Assembly: GCF_017303375.1 (NCBI RefSeq)
Contig: NZ_JAFKOH010000004.1
Location: 186,001-250,000 of the forward strand
DNA length: 64,000 nucleotides
DNA from: Bacillus sp. NTK074B
Lineage (GTDB): Bacteria; Bacillota; Bacilli; Bacillales; Bacillaceae_B
Reading direction: 5' to 3'
Shown: positions 17,636-30,005 of the stretch, one piece after another
How the letters are laid out: each line of letters starts with the position of its first letter
Numbering within the stretch: position 1 is the stretch's first letter
Translations under genes and position numbers: made by a program
The notes under the pieces: model-generated
Database searches by the model: none
What the model saw: only the letters and a program-made list of their open reading frames with translations
What the model was told of the DNA's origin: nothing

Positions 17636-18748
17636 TTACAAATAAGCCGCCAAGATCGAAGACAGGGCGTGATCGGCTTCCAGTCTCTCCACCACCATCT
17701 GGCTCATGGCACGTGTTCCGATAACGGTTCCACGCCCCATTGTCCAAAGGTCTCCTGTACGGTATCCTGCATTCAGGACTTCCTGGACGGCCATTTCAAT
17801 CATTTCCGCTTCTTCTTTTAGACCGAAGGAATAACGGAGCATCATGGCCACTGACAGAATCATGGCAAGAGGATTGGCTTTTCCTTTTCCGGCAATATCA
17901 GGGGCTGACCCGTGAACCGGTTCATACAGGCCAAACGAGTCTCCCCTCAGGCTTGCGGATGGCAGCATGCCCAGTGAGCCTGTGATCATGGAGGCTTCAT
18001 CGCTCAGGATATCGCCGAACATATTCTCCGTCACCAGCACGTCGAATTGTTTCGGCTGATACATCAGCTTCATGGCCGCTACATCAACCAGCATGTGCTC
18101 CACTACTACATCCGGATACTCAACTGCCACTTCATTCACGACTTCCCGCCACATTCGACTCGTTTCCAGAACGTTGGCCTTATCGACGGAGGTTAATTTC
18201 TTCTTTCGTTTCTGAGCCAGCTTGAAGGCTTTGTGAACGATCCGTTCAATTTCACTTTTTTCATAAACAAGGGTATCAACGGCCACTTCTTCCTGTTTTC
18301 CCTGACGCCCTGATGGCTGGCCGAAGTATAGTCCTCCTGTCAGTTCGCGGACGATCACTAAGTCTACCTCTTCCACGATTTCACGCTTCAAAGGAGAGGC
18401 ACCGAGCAGGCTCTCAAATGCTTTCACCGGACGCAGATTCGCGAACAGGTCGAAATCTTTGCGGATGGAGAGGAGTCCTTTTTCAGGACGGATCTCTTTC
18501 GGCAAATGCTCCCATTTCGGTCCTCCGACAGCACCTAACAGAACCGCATCGCTCGCTTTACAGAGCTTGATCGTTTCAGGAGGTAATGGTGTACCGAAGC
18601 GATCAACAGCAGAGCCGCCGATGTATCCCATCTCCACTTCGAATTCATGGCCGAACCAATCACCCACTGCCTTCAGTACTTCTAATGCCCCGTCCATAAT
18701 CTCTTGACCGATACCGTCTCCTGGTAGTACAGCGATTTTTTTCTTCAT
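17636..18748 (-). CDS. leuB: 3-isopropylmalate dehydrogenase
   Basis: A 370-residue NAD-dependent beta-decarboxylating dehydrogenase. Motifs: GDGIGQEIM, the substrate segment [10 protein letters not shown] and the signature [25 protein letters not shown] with metal-binding aspartates. ATG follows ACAGGAGGT. About 100 bp separate it from leuC and 54 bp from leuA, in the same direction. Confidence 0.96.
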   Translation of the reverse strand: MKKKIAVLPGDGIGQEIMDGALEVLKAVGDWFGHEFEVEMGYIGGSAVDRFGTPLPPETIKLCKASDAVLLGAVGGPKWEHLPKEIRPEKGLLSIRKDFDLFANLRPVKAFESLLGASPLKREIVEEVDLVIVRELTGGLYFGQPSGRQGKQEEVAVDTLVYEKSEIERIVHKAFKLAQKRKKKLTSVDKANVLETSRMWREVVNEVAVEYPDVVVEHMLVDVAAMKLMYQPKQFDVLVTENMFGDILSDEASMITGSLGMLPSASLRGDSFGLYEPVHGSAPDIAGKGKANPLAMILSVAMMLRYSFGLKEEAEMIEMAVQEVLNAGYRTGDLWTMGRGTVIGTRAMSQMVVERLEADHALSSILAAYL

Positions 18749-18802
18749 TAGAATTACCTCCTGTTTATTGGTTTTTGGAAAGGCACTTCAGGGACCTTGA
18801 TC

Positions 18803-21422
<2,620 letters not shown>

Positions 21423-21947
21423 CTAATTCACAATTGAATATTGCTTCAGATCCGTGACCGACTTCCCATTCCCCCTTGCAAAGGCCGTGATGCCTGTGCG
21501 GGCGATTTCCTTTATACCATAAGGTCTTAAAAGATCGATGATGGCTTCTATTTTAGATGTTTCTCCTGTTACCTGAACCGTTACACTGTCCCTTGCCACA
21601 TCAATGATGGCGGCCCTGAACGGTTCGACGATACCATTGATTTCGGATCGGGTCTGACCGGTACTCAGGACCTTGATGAGGGCGAGCTCCCTGGCGACCA
21701 CTCCTTGATCGGTAATGTCGGACACCTTGAGGACATCAATCTGTTTATGGAGCTGCTTTAAGAGCTGCTCGATTTTTCGATCGTCTTCTACATTGACGAC
21801 AAAGGTCATCCGCGAAATCCCTTCGACTTCTGTATAACCGACGGAAATACTTTCGATATTAAACTGACGCTTTGTAAACAATCCGGTCACCCGATTCAAG
21901 ACACCGCTCCGGTTATGAACAAGGGCCGTTACAATCCGTTTCCTCAT
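21423..21947 (-). CDS. ilvN: Acetolactate synthase small (regulatory) subunit
   Basis: A 174-residue subunit starting [24 protein letters not shown], an ACT domain that normally binds valine, followed by the ALS_ss_C domain. The ATG at 21947 overlaps the ilvB stop (ATGA). The longer open frame upstream is inside ilvB and not used. Called ilvH in Bacillus. Confidence 0.95.
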   Translation of the reverse strand: MRKRIVTALVHNRSGVLNRVTGLFTKRQFNIESISVGYTEVEGISRMTFVVNVEDDRKIEQLLKQLHKQIDVLKVSDITDQGVVARELALIKVLSTGQTRSEINGIVEPFRAAIIDVARDSVTVQVTGETSKIEAIIDLLRPYGIKEIARTGITAFARGNGKSVTDLKQYSIVN

Positions 21948-23665
21948 GGTTTCACTCCTAACATTTCGTGTAATCCTTTTCCTGGAGCCACCATCGGGTA
22001 GACATTTTCCTTCGGGTTCACCCAGCAATCGATGAGCACCGGTTCATCACTCGTTAACGCTTCTTTTAAAACCGAATCGACTTCCTCCTGGGTTTGCACT
22101 TTATATCCCTTGATTCCGTAAGATTCAGCCAGTTTCACAAAGTCAGGCTGGGTGGAGAAGACCGACTGCGAATATCTTTCTTCGAAAAATGTTTCCTGCC
22201 ACTGCCTCACCATGCCAAGCGTCCCGTTATTGAGGAGGACCACTTTAACGGGAAGGTTCAGCTCCTTCAGGAGAACAAGCTCCTGAAGAGTCATCTGGAA
22301 TCCACCATCCCCCACAAAGGCAACCACCGTACCCGATGGGTTCGCTAACTGGGCTCCGATCGCTGCCGGGAATCCGAATCCCATGGTGCCAAGCCCTCCG
22401 GATGTGACCCAATGATTCGGCTTTTTAAATGAATAGTATTGTGCTGCCCACATTTGATGCTGCCCGACATCTGTAGTGACGACCGCGTCCCCGTTTGTCA
22501 TTTCATATACCTGCTCAATGAGGCGTTGGGGAGATAGCACATCATGAGCCTGGTTATACCAGAAAGGATATTCCCTTTTATAAGACCGGAGATGATGGTG
22601 CCAGGCATCAAAATCAGGTTTTTCTGCTTCATGCTGCAGAAGTTTTGCGAGAGCCTGCCTGGCATCGGCTACAATCGGGATCTGTGTTTCAACGTTCTTC
22701 CCTATTTCAGCCGGGTCGATATCAATGTGGACCACTTTTGCCCGTGGCGCAAAGGTAGCGAGATTCCCGGTCAACCTGTCATCGAATCGTGCACCGATAT
22801 TGATAAGCAAGTCGCATTCATGAAGGGCCATATTGCTCGCATAGCATCCGTGCATACCGGCCATCCCCAGAAACAGCGTATGATCTGCCGGGAATCCGCC
22901 TAAACCGAGGAGGGTGTGGATCACCGGGATGTCATATTGTTCTGCGAATGCTTTCAATTCCTCTGTTGCCTTTCCGTGCAGGACTCCCGCTCCCGCTAAA
23001 ATGACGGGCTGTTTCGAAACCTTGATGGCATCCACCAGCTTCTTGATCTGGAGGGGATTCGGGAAGAAATTAGGCTGATACCCCGGTAAGTCCATTTCCA
23101 CTTCATGTACGAGGATGGCTTGCTGCAGGGTCAGATCTTTCGGAATATCGACAAGTACCGGTCCTGGCCTTCCAGTTGAAGCAATGTGAAAAGCTTCCTT
23201 TACGATTCTCGGTAAATCCTTGATATCCCGAACCTGATAATTATGCTTTGTGATCGGCATCGTGATGCCAACTACGTCCGCTTCCTGAAATGCGTCCGTC
23301 CCGATGACCCCTGACGCCACCTGCCCTGTAAAGATGACCAGTGGAAGGGAATCCATCATGGCATCGGCAATCCCTGTCACAAGATTCGTCGCTCCCGGTC
23401 CCGATGTGGCAATGACGACACCCGGTTTTCCTGATACACGGGCATATCCTTCCGCAGCGTGGATGGCCCCTTGCTCATGACGGGCGAGTACATGCCTGAT
23501 CGGGGCTTTGTAAAGAGCATCGTAAATCGGCAAGACCGCCCCCCCTGGATACCCAAACAGAATCTCAACCTTTTCCTCCTTTAAAGCCTTCATGAGCATA
23601 TCTGCACCGTTGACGTTTTCTGTTCGTGTCTGTAAAGCCGGTTCCGCCTCTACCTTCGCTCTCAT
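21944..23665 (-). CDS. ilvB: Acetolactate synthase large (catalytic) subunit
   Basis: A 573-residue ThDP enzyme. [14 protein letters not shown] holds the catalytic glutamate region ([15 protein letters not shown]), and [29 protein letters not shown] is the ThDP/Mg motif. The ATG at 23665 has a GGAGAGGAGA ribosome binding site. First gene after the T-box leader; ilvN, ilvC, leuA, leuB, leuC, leuD and ilvA follow on the same strand. Confidence 0.96.
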   Translation of the reverse strand: MRAKVEAEPALQTRTENVNGADMLMKALKEEKVEILFGYPGGAVLPIYDALYKAPIRHVLARHEQGAIHAAEGYARVSGKPGVVIATSGPGATNLVTGIADAMMDSLPLVIFTGQVASGVIGTDAFQEADVVGITMPITKHNYQVRDIKDLPRIVKEAFHIASTGRPGPVLVDIPKDLTLQQAILVHEVEMDLPGYQPNFFPNPLQIKKLVDAIKVSKQPVILAGAGVLHGKATEELKAFAEQYDIPVIHTLLGLGGFPADHTLFLGMAGMHGCYASNMALHECDLLINIGARFDDRLTGNLATFAPRAKVVHIDIDPAEIGKNVETQIPIVADARQALAKLLQHEAEKPDFDAWHHHLRSYKREYPFWYNQAHDVLSPQRLIEQVYEMTNGDAVVTTDVGQHQMWAAQYYSFKKPNHWVTSGGLGTMGFGFPAAIGAQLANPSGTVVAFVGDGGFQMTLQELVLLKELNLPVKVVLLNNGTLGMVRQWQETFFEERYSQSVFSTQPDFVKLAESYGIKGYKVQTQEEVDSVLKEALTSDEPVLIDCWVNPKENVYPMVAPGKGLHEMLGVKP

Positions 23666-23741
23666 CGCCTATCTCTCCTCTCCTTTTTTCATTACTATGA
23701 TTGGTTTTTCCCTGAGCATTTTTCATCCAATTCATTCAAAC

Positions 23742-23803
23742 AAAAAAGACCTTTCCACCCACTACGACAGAGTTCATCTTTCGCAGGGGCGAAAAGGTCT
23801 TTA
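23742..23803 (-). terminator. T-box attenuator terminator
   Basis: Read on the minus strand, AAAGACCTTTTC pairs with GAAAGGTCTTTTTT at the end of the leader, closing a ~60-nt hairpin with an inner stem (TCGC/GCGA), and ends in six T. The first strand is also the partner of the antiterminator region just after the T-box sequence. Confidence 0.88.
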
Positions 23804-24035
23804 TCCTTTCCACGGTACCACCCTCATTCAGAGACGCCTGATAGCATCTCCCTTTACAGGCTGATCGGTTTCACCAGCCTTTGTTTTTGTAACGAGTATC
23901 ATCTACTCGATCGTTCCTACTTGAGAGGTTCAGAACGATACTCAGAGGGGATGTCGGTATTGGTTGTATTACTGGTTCGCAGCACCACCAGCTCTCTGAA
24001 AATACGATGTCCAATCCTTTTACCTCTTCAACGCT
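23742..24035 (-). ncRNA. T-box leader of the ilvB operon
   Basis: The T-box sequence GGGTGGTACCGTGG lies at 23823-23810 and the stem I AG-loop CAGAGAGCTGGTGG at 23998-23985. The segment GACATCCCCTCTGAG (23955-23941) closes stem I. The codon before CCTCTGAG in this layout is ATC (Ile, 23952-23950), but CTC (Leu, 23947-23945) overlaps the same segment, so the specifier is unresolved. The terminator is 23742-23803. It starts only a few bases after the ilvD stop (24041). T-boxes read uncharged tRNA and permit transcription when the amino acid is short. Confidence 0.92.
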
Positions 24036-24040
24036 TTACT

Positions 24041-25708
24041 CTATTCCGTTTTCAAAATCCCGCCTGTGCTTGCTGATGTGACAAGCTTGGCATATCGTGC
24101 CAAGTATCCTTTTTTGATTTTCGGAGATGGCTGTGTCCACTCCTGTTGTCTGAACGTCAACTCTTCTTCTGATACCATCAAGGAAATCGTTCGATTCGTC
24201 AGATCTATGAAAATAGGGTCTCCATTTTCCACGATGCCGATTGGTCCTCCTTCAGCCGCTTCCGGTGAGACGTGACCGATTGAAATGCCCCGCGAGGCAC
24301 CTGAGAATCTGCCGTCTGTTATGAGGGCGACCTTTTTTTCGAGGCCCCTTCCGGCAATGGCTGCTGTTGGTGCGAGCATTTCAGGCATCCCTGGACCGCC
24401 CTTTGGCCCTTCATACCTGATGACCACGACATGCCCTTCTTTCACTTCTCCACTTTCGATTCCGGCAAGGGCACCATCCTGAGATTCATAGACAATCGCT
24501 TCTCCCATGAATGTTTTAATGGATGGGTCGACTGCCCCTACTTTGATGACCCCGCCGTTTGGAGCGATATTCCCGAAGAGGACGGATAATCCTCCGACTG
24601 GACTGTGGGCATTCTCCCTGCGACGGATGACATCATCATTTTGAATATGGGCCTCCTTTACATTTTCATAGAGTGACTTTCCTGTTACCGTGATGCGATC
24701 CTTGTGTACGGCTTCCATTTCACAAAGCTCTTTAATGATGGCGCTGACCCCACCGGCATTATGGACATCCTGCATGGAGTAATCGGAAGCTGGACTTATC
24801 TTGGATAGGTACGGAACCCGTTCTGCCACTTTATTGATCCGGTTGATGTCATAGTCGATTTCCGCCTCATTGGCAATCGCTAATGTGTGAAGGACGGTAT
24901 TCGTTGAACCTCCCATGGCCATGTCTAAGGCGAATGCATCATCAATGGTGTCTTCTGTTATGATATCTCTTGGCTTAATATCTTTTTTCACCATTTCCAC
25001 AAGATATTTAGCTGCGTCCTTAATCAACTGATGCCGTTCTTCAGAAGTCGCTACAATCGTCCCATTTCCCGGAGGAGCCATTCCGAGCATCTCCATCAGG
25101 GAATTCATGGAATTCGCTGTGAACATTCCTGAGCACGATCCGCATGTCGGACATGCATTGGCCTCGATATCAAGAAGCTGTTCTGCTGTCATCCTTCCTG
25201 ACTGATGGGCACCTACCCCTTCAAATACAGATACGAGTGATAATGGTTTTCCTTCACTTGATACCCCTGCTTCCATCGGTCCTCCCGATACGAAAACGGA
25301 AGGGACATTGGTTCTGACTGATGCCATGAGCATCCCCGGAGTGATCTTGTCACAATTCGGGATGTAGAATACCCCGTCAAACCAGTGGGCATTGATGACG
25401 GTTTCTGCTGAGTCAGCGATCAATTCGCGACTTGGTAATGAGTACCTCATTCCGATATGTCCCATTGCGATCCCGTCATCCACACCGATTGTGTTGAATT
25501 CGAACGGGATTCCTCCTGCTTCCCGGATCGCTTCTTTCACAACCTGGGCAAATCCATTTAAATGCATATGACCCGGGATGATATCAATGTAGGAGTTACA
25601 TACTCCGATAAACGGTTTTTCCAGGTCTTCGAGTTTTACTCCCGTTGCATACAGCAAACTGCGGTGGGGAGCTCTGTCAATTCCTTTCTTGATCATGTCA
25701 CTTCGCAC
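24041..25708 (-). CDS. ilvD: Dihydroxy-acid dehydratase
   Basis: A 555-residue Fe-S dehydratase making the 2-oxo acid precursors of valine and isoleucine. Cluster cysteines are in [19 protein letters not shown] and [19 protein letters not shown]. The start is GTG at 25708, with GGAGGTGATGAC upstream. It lies 15 bp after ilvE, and the T-box leader begins right after its stop. Confidence 0.96.
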   Translation of the reverse strand: MRSDMIKKGIDRAPHRSLLYATGVKLEDLEKPFIGVCNSYIDIIPGHMHLNGFAQVVKEAIREAGGIPFEFNTIGVDDGIAMGHIGMRYSLPSRELIADSAETVINAHWFDGVFYIPNCDKITPGMLMASVRTNVPSVFVSGGPMEAGVSSEGKPLSLVSVFEGVGAHQSGRMTAEQLLDIEANACPTCGSCSGMFTANSMNSLMEMLGMAPPGNGTIVATSEERHQLIKDAAKYLVEMVKKDIKPRDIITEDTIDDAFALDMAMGGSTNTVLHTLAIANEAEIDYDINRINKVAERVPYLSKISPASDYSMQDVHNAGGVSAIIKELCEMEAVHKDRITVTGKSLYENVKEAHIQNDDVIRRRENAHSPVGGLSVLFGNIAPNGGVIKVGAVDPSIKTFMGEAIVYESQDGALAGIESGEVKEGHVVVIRYEGPKGGPGMPEMLAPTAAIAGRGLEKKVALITDGRFSGASRGISIGHVSPEAAEGGPIGIVENGDPIFIDLTNRTISLMVSEEELTFRQQEWTQPSPKIKKGYLARYAKLVTSASTGGILKTE

Positions 25709-25723
25709 GTCATCACCTCCAAC

Positions 25724-26623
25724 TTAGCCGACTTGAGCATTTTGTTTGTAAACTTTTCTTCCATCCTGCGTGACAGTGTTTCTGAACTCCTGTAATAATT
25801 GGGTTGTATACTTTCCAGGCTTACCTTCTCCGATTACCCGTCCGTCCACTTTCACAACGGCAATGACCTCGGCGGCGGTTCCTGTCAGGAACACCTCATC
25901 TGCTGTGTACACATCATGACGGGTAAACACTTCCTCTTTCATCTCGAATCCTAATTTTCCGGCAATTTCAATGATGGCGTTGCGGGTAATCCCTTCAAGG
26001 GCCCCTACATATCCAGGCGGCGTGAGGATCTTTCCTTTTTTGACAATGAAGATATTGTCCGCCGAACCCTCAGCTACGTATCCTTGATCGTTCAACATCA
26101 GTGCTTCGCTTACACCGGCCAGGTTCGCTTCGATCTTAACGAGAATGTTATTTAAATAGTTTAAGGATTTAACCTTTGGTGAAAGAACATCCGCACGATT
26201 TCGACGGCTTGCTACTGTCACGATATCTATGCCCGTTTCGTATAAGCTTTTAGGGAATAGGGCTAATTGTTCTGCAATGACGATGATTTGTGGCTTTCTA
26301 CAAGTAAATGGATCCAATCCCAGGTTTCCAACACCTCTAGAAATGACCACACGTATGTAGGCATTTTCCAGCTGATTTTTTTTCAATGTATCGACGATGA
26401 TGTCACTCATTTCTTCTTTGGACACCTCGATATGCAGCATGATGGATTTCGCAGAGTCGTAAAGGCGATCAACATGTTCTTCCAGACGGAATACGTTTCC
26501 ATCGTACATTCGAATCCCTTCGAACACTCCATCTCCATATAGAAAACCATGGTCGTACACAGATACAACTGCGTCTTCCTTTTTTACAAATTGTCCGTCT
26601 AAGTAGATCCACTGTTCGTTCAT
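25724..26623 (-). CDS. ilvE: Branched-chain amino acid aminotransferase (class IV)
   Basis: About 299 residues of PLP fold type IV. VSVYDHGFLYGDGVFEGIR is the substrate loop, KSLNYLNNIL carries the PLP lysine, and EGSADNIFIVK is typical. In-frame ATGs at 26632, 26629 and 26623 follow GGAAAGGA; the last has the best spacing. First gene of the ilvE-ilvD segment, behind a good promoter at 26776-26804. The last or first step of leucine, isoleucine and valine metabolism. Confidence 0.93.
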   Translation of the reverse strand: MNEQWIYLDGQFVKKEDAVVSVYDHGFLYGDGVFEGIRMYDGNVFRLEEHVDRLYDSAKSIMLHIEVSKEEMSDIIVDTLKKNQLENAYIRVVISRGVGNLGLDPFTCRKPQIIVIAEQLALFPKSLYETGIDIVTVASRRNRADVLSPKVKSLNYLNNILVKIEANLAGVSEALMLNDQGYVAEGSADNIFIVKKGKILTPPGYVGALEGITRNAIIEIAGKLGFEMKEEVFTRHDVYTADEVFLTGTAAEVIAVVKVDGRVIGEGKPGKYTTQLLQEFRNTVTQDGRKVYKQNAQVG

Positions 26624-26657
26624 GTTCATCATTCCTTTCCAGCCTGTTATTTATTTG

Positions 26658-26672
26658 ATTATTCAGAAATTT
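26658..26672. promoter_or_regulatory. CodY-box-like sequence in the ilvE leader
   Basis: ATTATTCAGAAATTT matches the CodY consensus AATTTTCWGAAAATT at 12 of 15. It sits between the promoter (26776-26804) and the ilvE start, where a bound repressor could block elongation. Confidence 0.45.
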
Positions 26673-26775
26673 ACTCATGCAACGGAAGTGCGTTGACTAA
26701 AGAAAGCCTGGCGTGCGGCTTGATTCGGATTTCACTGCCGCTTCCTGGTGGCTCAAGATTTTTTTATTGAGGACA

Positions 26776-26804
26776 ATATTACTCCCGTTTTCCGGGTAGG
26801 TCAA
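26776..26804 (-). promoter_or_regulatory. Sigma-A promoter of ilvE-ilvD
   Basis: On the minus strand TTGACC (26804-26799), a 17-bp spacer and TAATAT (26781-26776). Transcription would start near 26769 and give a ~145-nt leader with a GC-rich hairpin (about 26703-26752). The rest of the 26624-27310 gap, upstream of this promoter, holds only AT-rich sequence and the hmgA terminator. Confidence 0.7.
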
Positions 26805-27272
26805 CAGGCTTTTGGTAAATTATTTGACTATTTAGATTAGTCTGATTATAAGTAAACGCTTACATCTTTGTCCTAATAGAGTTTGTTACATAAAAAACTT
26901 TTTTGAGATTTTTTTATTTTCGGAGGAAAAGCAAGCTCCAAATCAGGCATGGATGCATGACCTATATTTTTCGACAAAATCCTATGGGAATGGGGGTTCG
27001 GGGAGTTTAGACACCTGTGTAAAGGTAGAGGATATTCTCATTGAAAAATCCCAGATGAGAATAACACTTTCTATTTAAGAGAGTGTATGTATGATTATTC
27101 ATTTAAAATAGGATGAACTCCTTCATTTACGGTATGACAATAGATTATATTTTCACCATCTTTTCAGCATCTAACTGCGATTGTATATTCCCTTTTGTCT
27201 TGGATAATCTTCCGCACAGAAAGATATTTTCCCACTTTAGACATCCTTCTTTTTTAAACTCTGTACAAATAA

Positions 27273-27309
27273 AAAAGAATCAATCCAAAATCTTTGGATT
27301 GATTCTTTT
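27273..27309 (-). terminator. Terminator of the tyrosine-degradation operon
   Basis: AAAAGAATCAATCCAAA (27273-27289) pairs with TTTGGATTGATTCTTTT (27293-27309), a near-perfect hairpin ending in T on the minus strand. It starts two bases after the hmgA stop codon. Confidence 0.88.
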
Positions 27310-27310
27310 C

Positions 27311-28456
27311 CTACACCCACGTAAACATATACTTTGGATCTTCGACATCCTTTGCTTTCTTTACGATCTTCAGCGGCTTGAACGTATCGATCATGACAGC
27401 GAGCTCCAACGTTTCCTTTTTCCCGATGCTCGCTTCCGTCGTTCCTGGATGAGGGCCGTGTGGAATACCGCTCGGATGAAGGGTGATCGATCCTTCCTTG
27501 ATTCCCTTTCGGCTCATGAAGTTTCCTTCCACATAGTACAGAAGCTCATCACTGTTCACATTGCTATGATTATAGGGAGCAGGGATTGACTCCGGATGGT
27601 AATCGTATAATCTCGGTACAAAAGAACATACGACAAAATTATGCCCTTCAAACGTTTGGTGAACAGGCGGCGGCTGATGGACACGGCCAGTGATCGGCTC
27701 GAAATCCTCAATGTTGAAAACCCATGGATACAAGTATCCATCCCATCCGACTACGTCCAGAGGATGATGATTCAATACATGGGAATGAAGTGCTCCCCTG
27801 GATTTAGTGATCACCTCGAACTCTCCCTTTTCATCCATGGTTGCAAGGGTCTCAGGCCCTCGTAAGTCCCGTTCACAAAACGGACTGTGCTCGAGTAGCT
27901 GTCCATACTCATTGCGATAACGGCGAGGCGTGGTGATTTGACTGAAGGACTCGACAATGAGCATCTTCGTCTCTTCTTCAGGAACGACGCGGTAGATGGT
28001 GCCAATCGGAATCACCACGTAATCCCCTTTTCCATACGTGATCGTTCCGAACATGGTCTCCACTTTTCCTTTCCCGAAATGGATATAAAGCATTTCATCC
28101 CCATCACCATTCCGGTAAAAGCTTGTCATCTCTTCCGTAACATAAGCCGTTCCGATCAACAGATCCGAATTCCCCAGTAAATACTCCCGACTCTTTAACG
28201 CACATCCTTTTTTCTCGACTTTGTCTGTAAAGAAATGTCGGTGACGCAAAGCACCCTCTTCTTCAAATTCCGGCATATAACTCCCCAGATACTCTGTTTT
28301 CGCCACAGCCGTCGGCAAATGATGATGATACAAAATGGACTGAGTCCCTGAAAAACCTTTTGTTCCCATGACCTGCTCCCTGTAGAGCGTGCCATCATCC
28401 TTTTTAAACATGGTGTGACGTTTATGAGGTATATTCCCCAGTTGACGATAGTACAT
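27311..28456 (-). CDS. hmgA: Homogentisate 1,2-dioxygenase
   Basis: A 381-residue cupin-fold enzyme opening the ring of homogentisate to maleylacetoacetate. Recognisable segments are MYYRQLGNIPHKRHTMF at the start, RDLRGPETL and HPSGIPHGPHPGTTEAS, which holds Fe-binding histidines. It is shorter than the ~440-residue proteobacterial/animal enzymes, as in other Bacillus homologues. Good AGAGGAGGAAGAGC ribosome binding site; its first 35 bp overlap fah. Confidence 0.9.
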   Translation of the reverse strand: MYYRQLGNIPHKRHTMFKKDDGTLYREQVMGTKGFSGTQSILYHHHLPTAVAKTEYLGSYMPEFEEEGALRHRHFFTDKVEKKGCALKSREYLLGNSDLLIGTAYVTEEMTSFYRNGDGDEMLYIHFGKGKVETMFGTITYGKGDYVVIPIGTIYRVVPEEETKMLIVESFSQITTPRRYRNEYGQLLEHSPFCERDLRGPETLATMDEKGEFEVITKSRGALHSHVLNHHPLDVVGWDGYLYPWVFNIEDFEPITGRVHQPPPVHQTFEGHNFVVCSFVPRLYDYHPESIPAPYNHSNVNSDELLYYVEGNFMSRKGIKEGSITLHPSGIPHGPHPGTTEASIGKKETLELAVMIDTFKPLKIVKKAKDVEDPKYMFTWV

Positions 28457-29387
28457 GCTCTTCCTCCTCTCTTCTCATGGCAATCGTATTCCGCAAAACT
28501 CCCAGTCCCGTAATTTCCAATTCCACTATATCCCCCGGCTTCAACCACGGATGTGTTTCAGGCCCGAGTTCTAAGATACATCCTGTACCTACAGTACCGG
28601 ATCCGATGATCTCACCTGGGTACAGGGTGACGTCTTTCGATGCGCGCTCGATCATGTCTCTAAATGTATAATGGATATCCTCGTAATTTCCCTCGGATAG
28701 GAGCTTCCCATTCACCTTCGCCGTCATGGCCAAGTCGTAACGGTCACCGTTGCGATAAACTTCCAGTTCATCCTTTGTCACTAGATACGGGCCGATCGAT
28801 GTGGCAAAATCCTTCCCCTTCGCTGGACCAAGTCCGACTTTCATTTCATGCTTCTGAAGGTCTCTGGCACTCCAGTCATTCATGATGACATATCCAAAGA
28901 TATGGTCTTCTGCCTTGTCTCTTGAAATGTTCCTGCCTTCTTTCCCGATGACACAGGCGATTTCCAGTTCGTAATCAAGCCACTCGCAGCCTGAAGGTAT
29001 TTCGATGGAATCGAGAGGGCCCTTTACAGCCAAATGATTTGTGAAATAGAAGACAGGGATGTCATACCACTCCGGCACCACATCCAGTCCCCTTCGCTTT
29101 CTGGCTGTTTTCACATGCTCTTCAAATGCATAGAAATCTCTGATGCTGACAGGTCTTGGAATCGGTGACTTCAGTGTGACTTCACGTAATGAATACACTC
29201 CCTCGTTCACGGTTGAAAAAGCGCCTAGCTCTTTCATTCCTTTCAGGCCTTCATCACCAAGATTGATGATGGATAACAAATCTTTAGGAAGAGAGCCTCC
29301 ACTAACAACATGAATGTCTGCGACCACTTCACCCTGAACCATTCCTGCCCGTGCTTCTCCTTCTTTCTCAAAGCTAACCAATTTCAT
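28422..29387 (-). CDS. Fumarylacetoacetate hydrolase family protein
   Basis: A 321-residue FAH-fold enzyme with the catalytic/metal segments RDFYAFEEHVKTA, EWLDYELEIACVIGK (acidic metal ligands), GYVIMNDWSARDLQ and GSGTVGTGCILEL. By context between hppD and hmgA it should cleave fumarylacetoacetate to fumarate and acetoacetate. The paralogous 2-oxo-hepta-diene-dioate hydratases share the fold, so specificity is inferred from neighbours. Seven bases follow the flavin reductase gene. Confidence 0.87.
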   Translation of the reverse strand: MKLVSFEKEGEARAGMVQGEVVADIHVVSGGSLPKDLLSIINLGDEGLKGMKELGAFSTVNEGVYSLREVTLKSPIPRPVSIRDFYAFEEHVKTARKRRGLDVVPEWYDIPVFYFTNHLAVKGPLDSIEIPSGCEWLDYELEIACVIGKEGRNISRDKAEDHIFGYVIMNDWSARDLQKHEMKVGLGPAKGKDFATSIGPYLVTKDELEVYRNGDRYDLAMTAKVNGKLLSEGNYEDIHYTFRDMIERASKDVTLYPGEIIGSGTVGTGCILELGPETHPWLKPGDIVELEITGLGVLRNTIAMRREEEEHVLSSTGEYTS

Positions 29388-29393
29388 GCGTCA

Positions 29394-30005
29394 TCACCTT
29401 TTTCGAATCAATTCAAATGAATCGGATAATGGTTTGGTATACATCTGACCGGCAAGCCTTCCTACCGGTTTGAGTTTCTCTGAATCTATTTTTCCGTCGT
29501 AATAAAGATCATCATTGATCCTCACACATTCTACTTTCCCGATGACAAGACTTCCTGCACCAGGATGATCGCCGAAGTGAAGGACCTCATGAAGAACGCA
29601 TTCTAATTGGACCTTGCTTTCAGATACTCCAGGAGGCTTAACGGTGATGGATTCTTTCTTCGTAAGCCCTGCTTGCACGAATTCGTCAATGCCCGGATCA
29701 AATTCTATGGCACAGTTGTTCATTTCCTCTACAAACTCTTCACTGACGATATTGATGACAAATTCCTTCGTGCTTTCGATATTTTCAAGGGTATCCTTTT
29801 TGCTTCCATCCTTTCCCCGTCTCATGGGAGAGAAGCAGACGAGCATAGGCTCTGCACAGATCGCCGTAAAGAAACTGTAAGGTGCAAGATTGGCATGGCC
29901 TTGTTTATCAAGGGACGAAACAAAGGCGATCGGCCGTGGCAAAATCGAGCCGATCATCAATTTATAGGCTGACTGCCACTCGAGTGTCTCTGGTTTGATA
30001 TCCAT
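29394..30005 (-). CDS. Flavin reductase-like FMN-binding protein
   Basis: A 203-residue member of the flavin reductase-like domain family (DIM6/NTAB, YwrF-like). Typical segments are YKLMIGSILPRPIAFVSSLD near the start, NLAPYSFFTAIC and KDTLENIESTKEFVINIV. It has no monooxygenase partner in the operon, so its role in tyrosine breakdown is unclear. Its ATG overlaps the aminotransferase stop (TGAATG), indicating tight coupling. Confidence 0.82.
   Translation of the reverse strand: MDIKPETLEWQSAYKLMIGSILPRPIAFVSSLDKQGHANLAPYSFFTAICAEPMLVCFSPMRRGKDGSKKDTLENIESTKEFVINIVSEEFVEEMNNCAIEFDPGIDEFVQAGLTKKESITVKPPGVSESKVQLECVLHEVLHFGDHPGAGSLVIGKVECVRINDDLYYDGKIDSEKLKPVGRLAGQMYTKPLSDSFELIRKR

Noticed and set aside
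24086..24104. Inverted repeat CTTGGCA-N5-TGCCAAG near the end of ilvD
   Set aside because: It is inside coding sequence, encodes ordinary IlvD residues and has no clear promoter around it; could be chance.
27113..27589. 158-codon plus-strand frame overlapping the hmgA end
   Set aside because: Mostly antisense to hmgA and its terminator, with no ribosome binding site or recognisable product.
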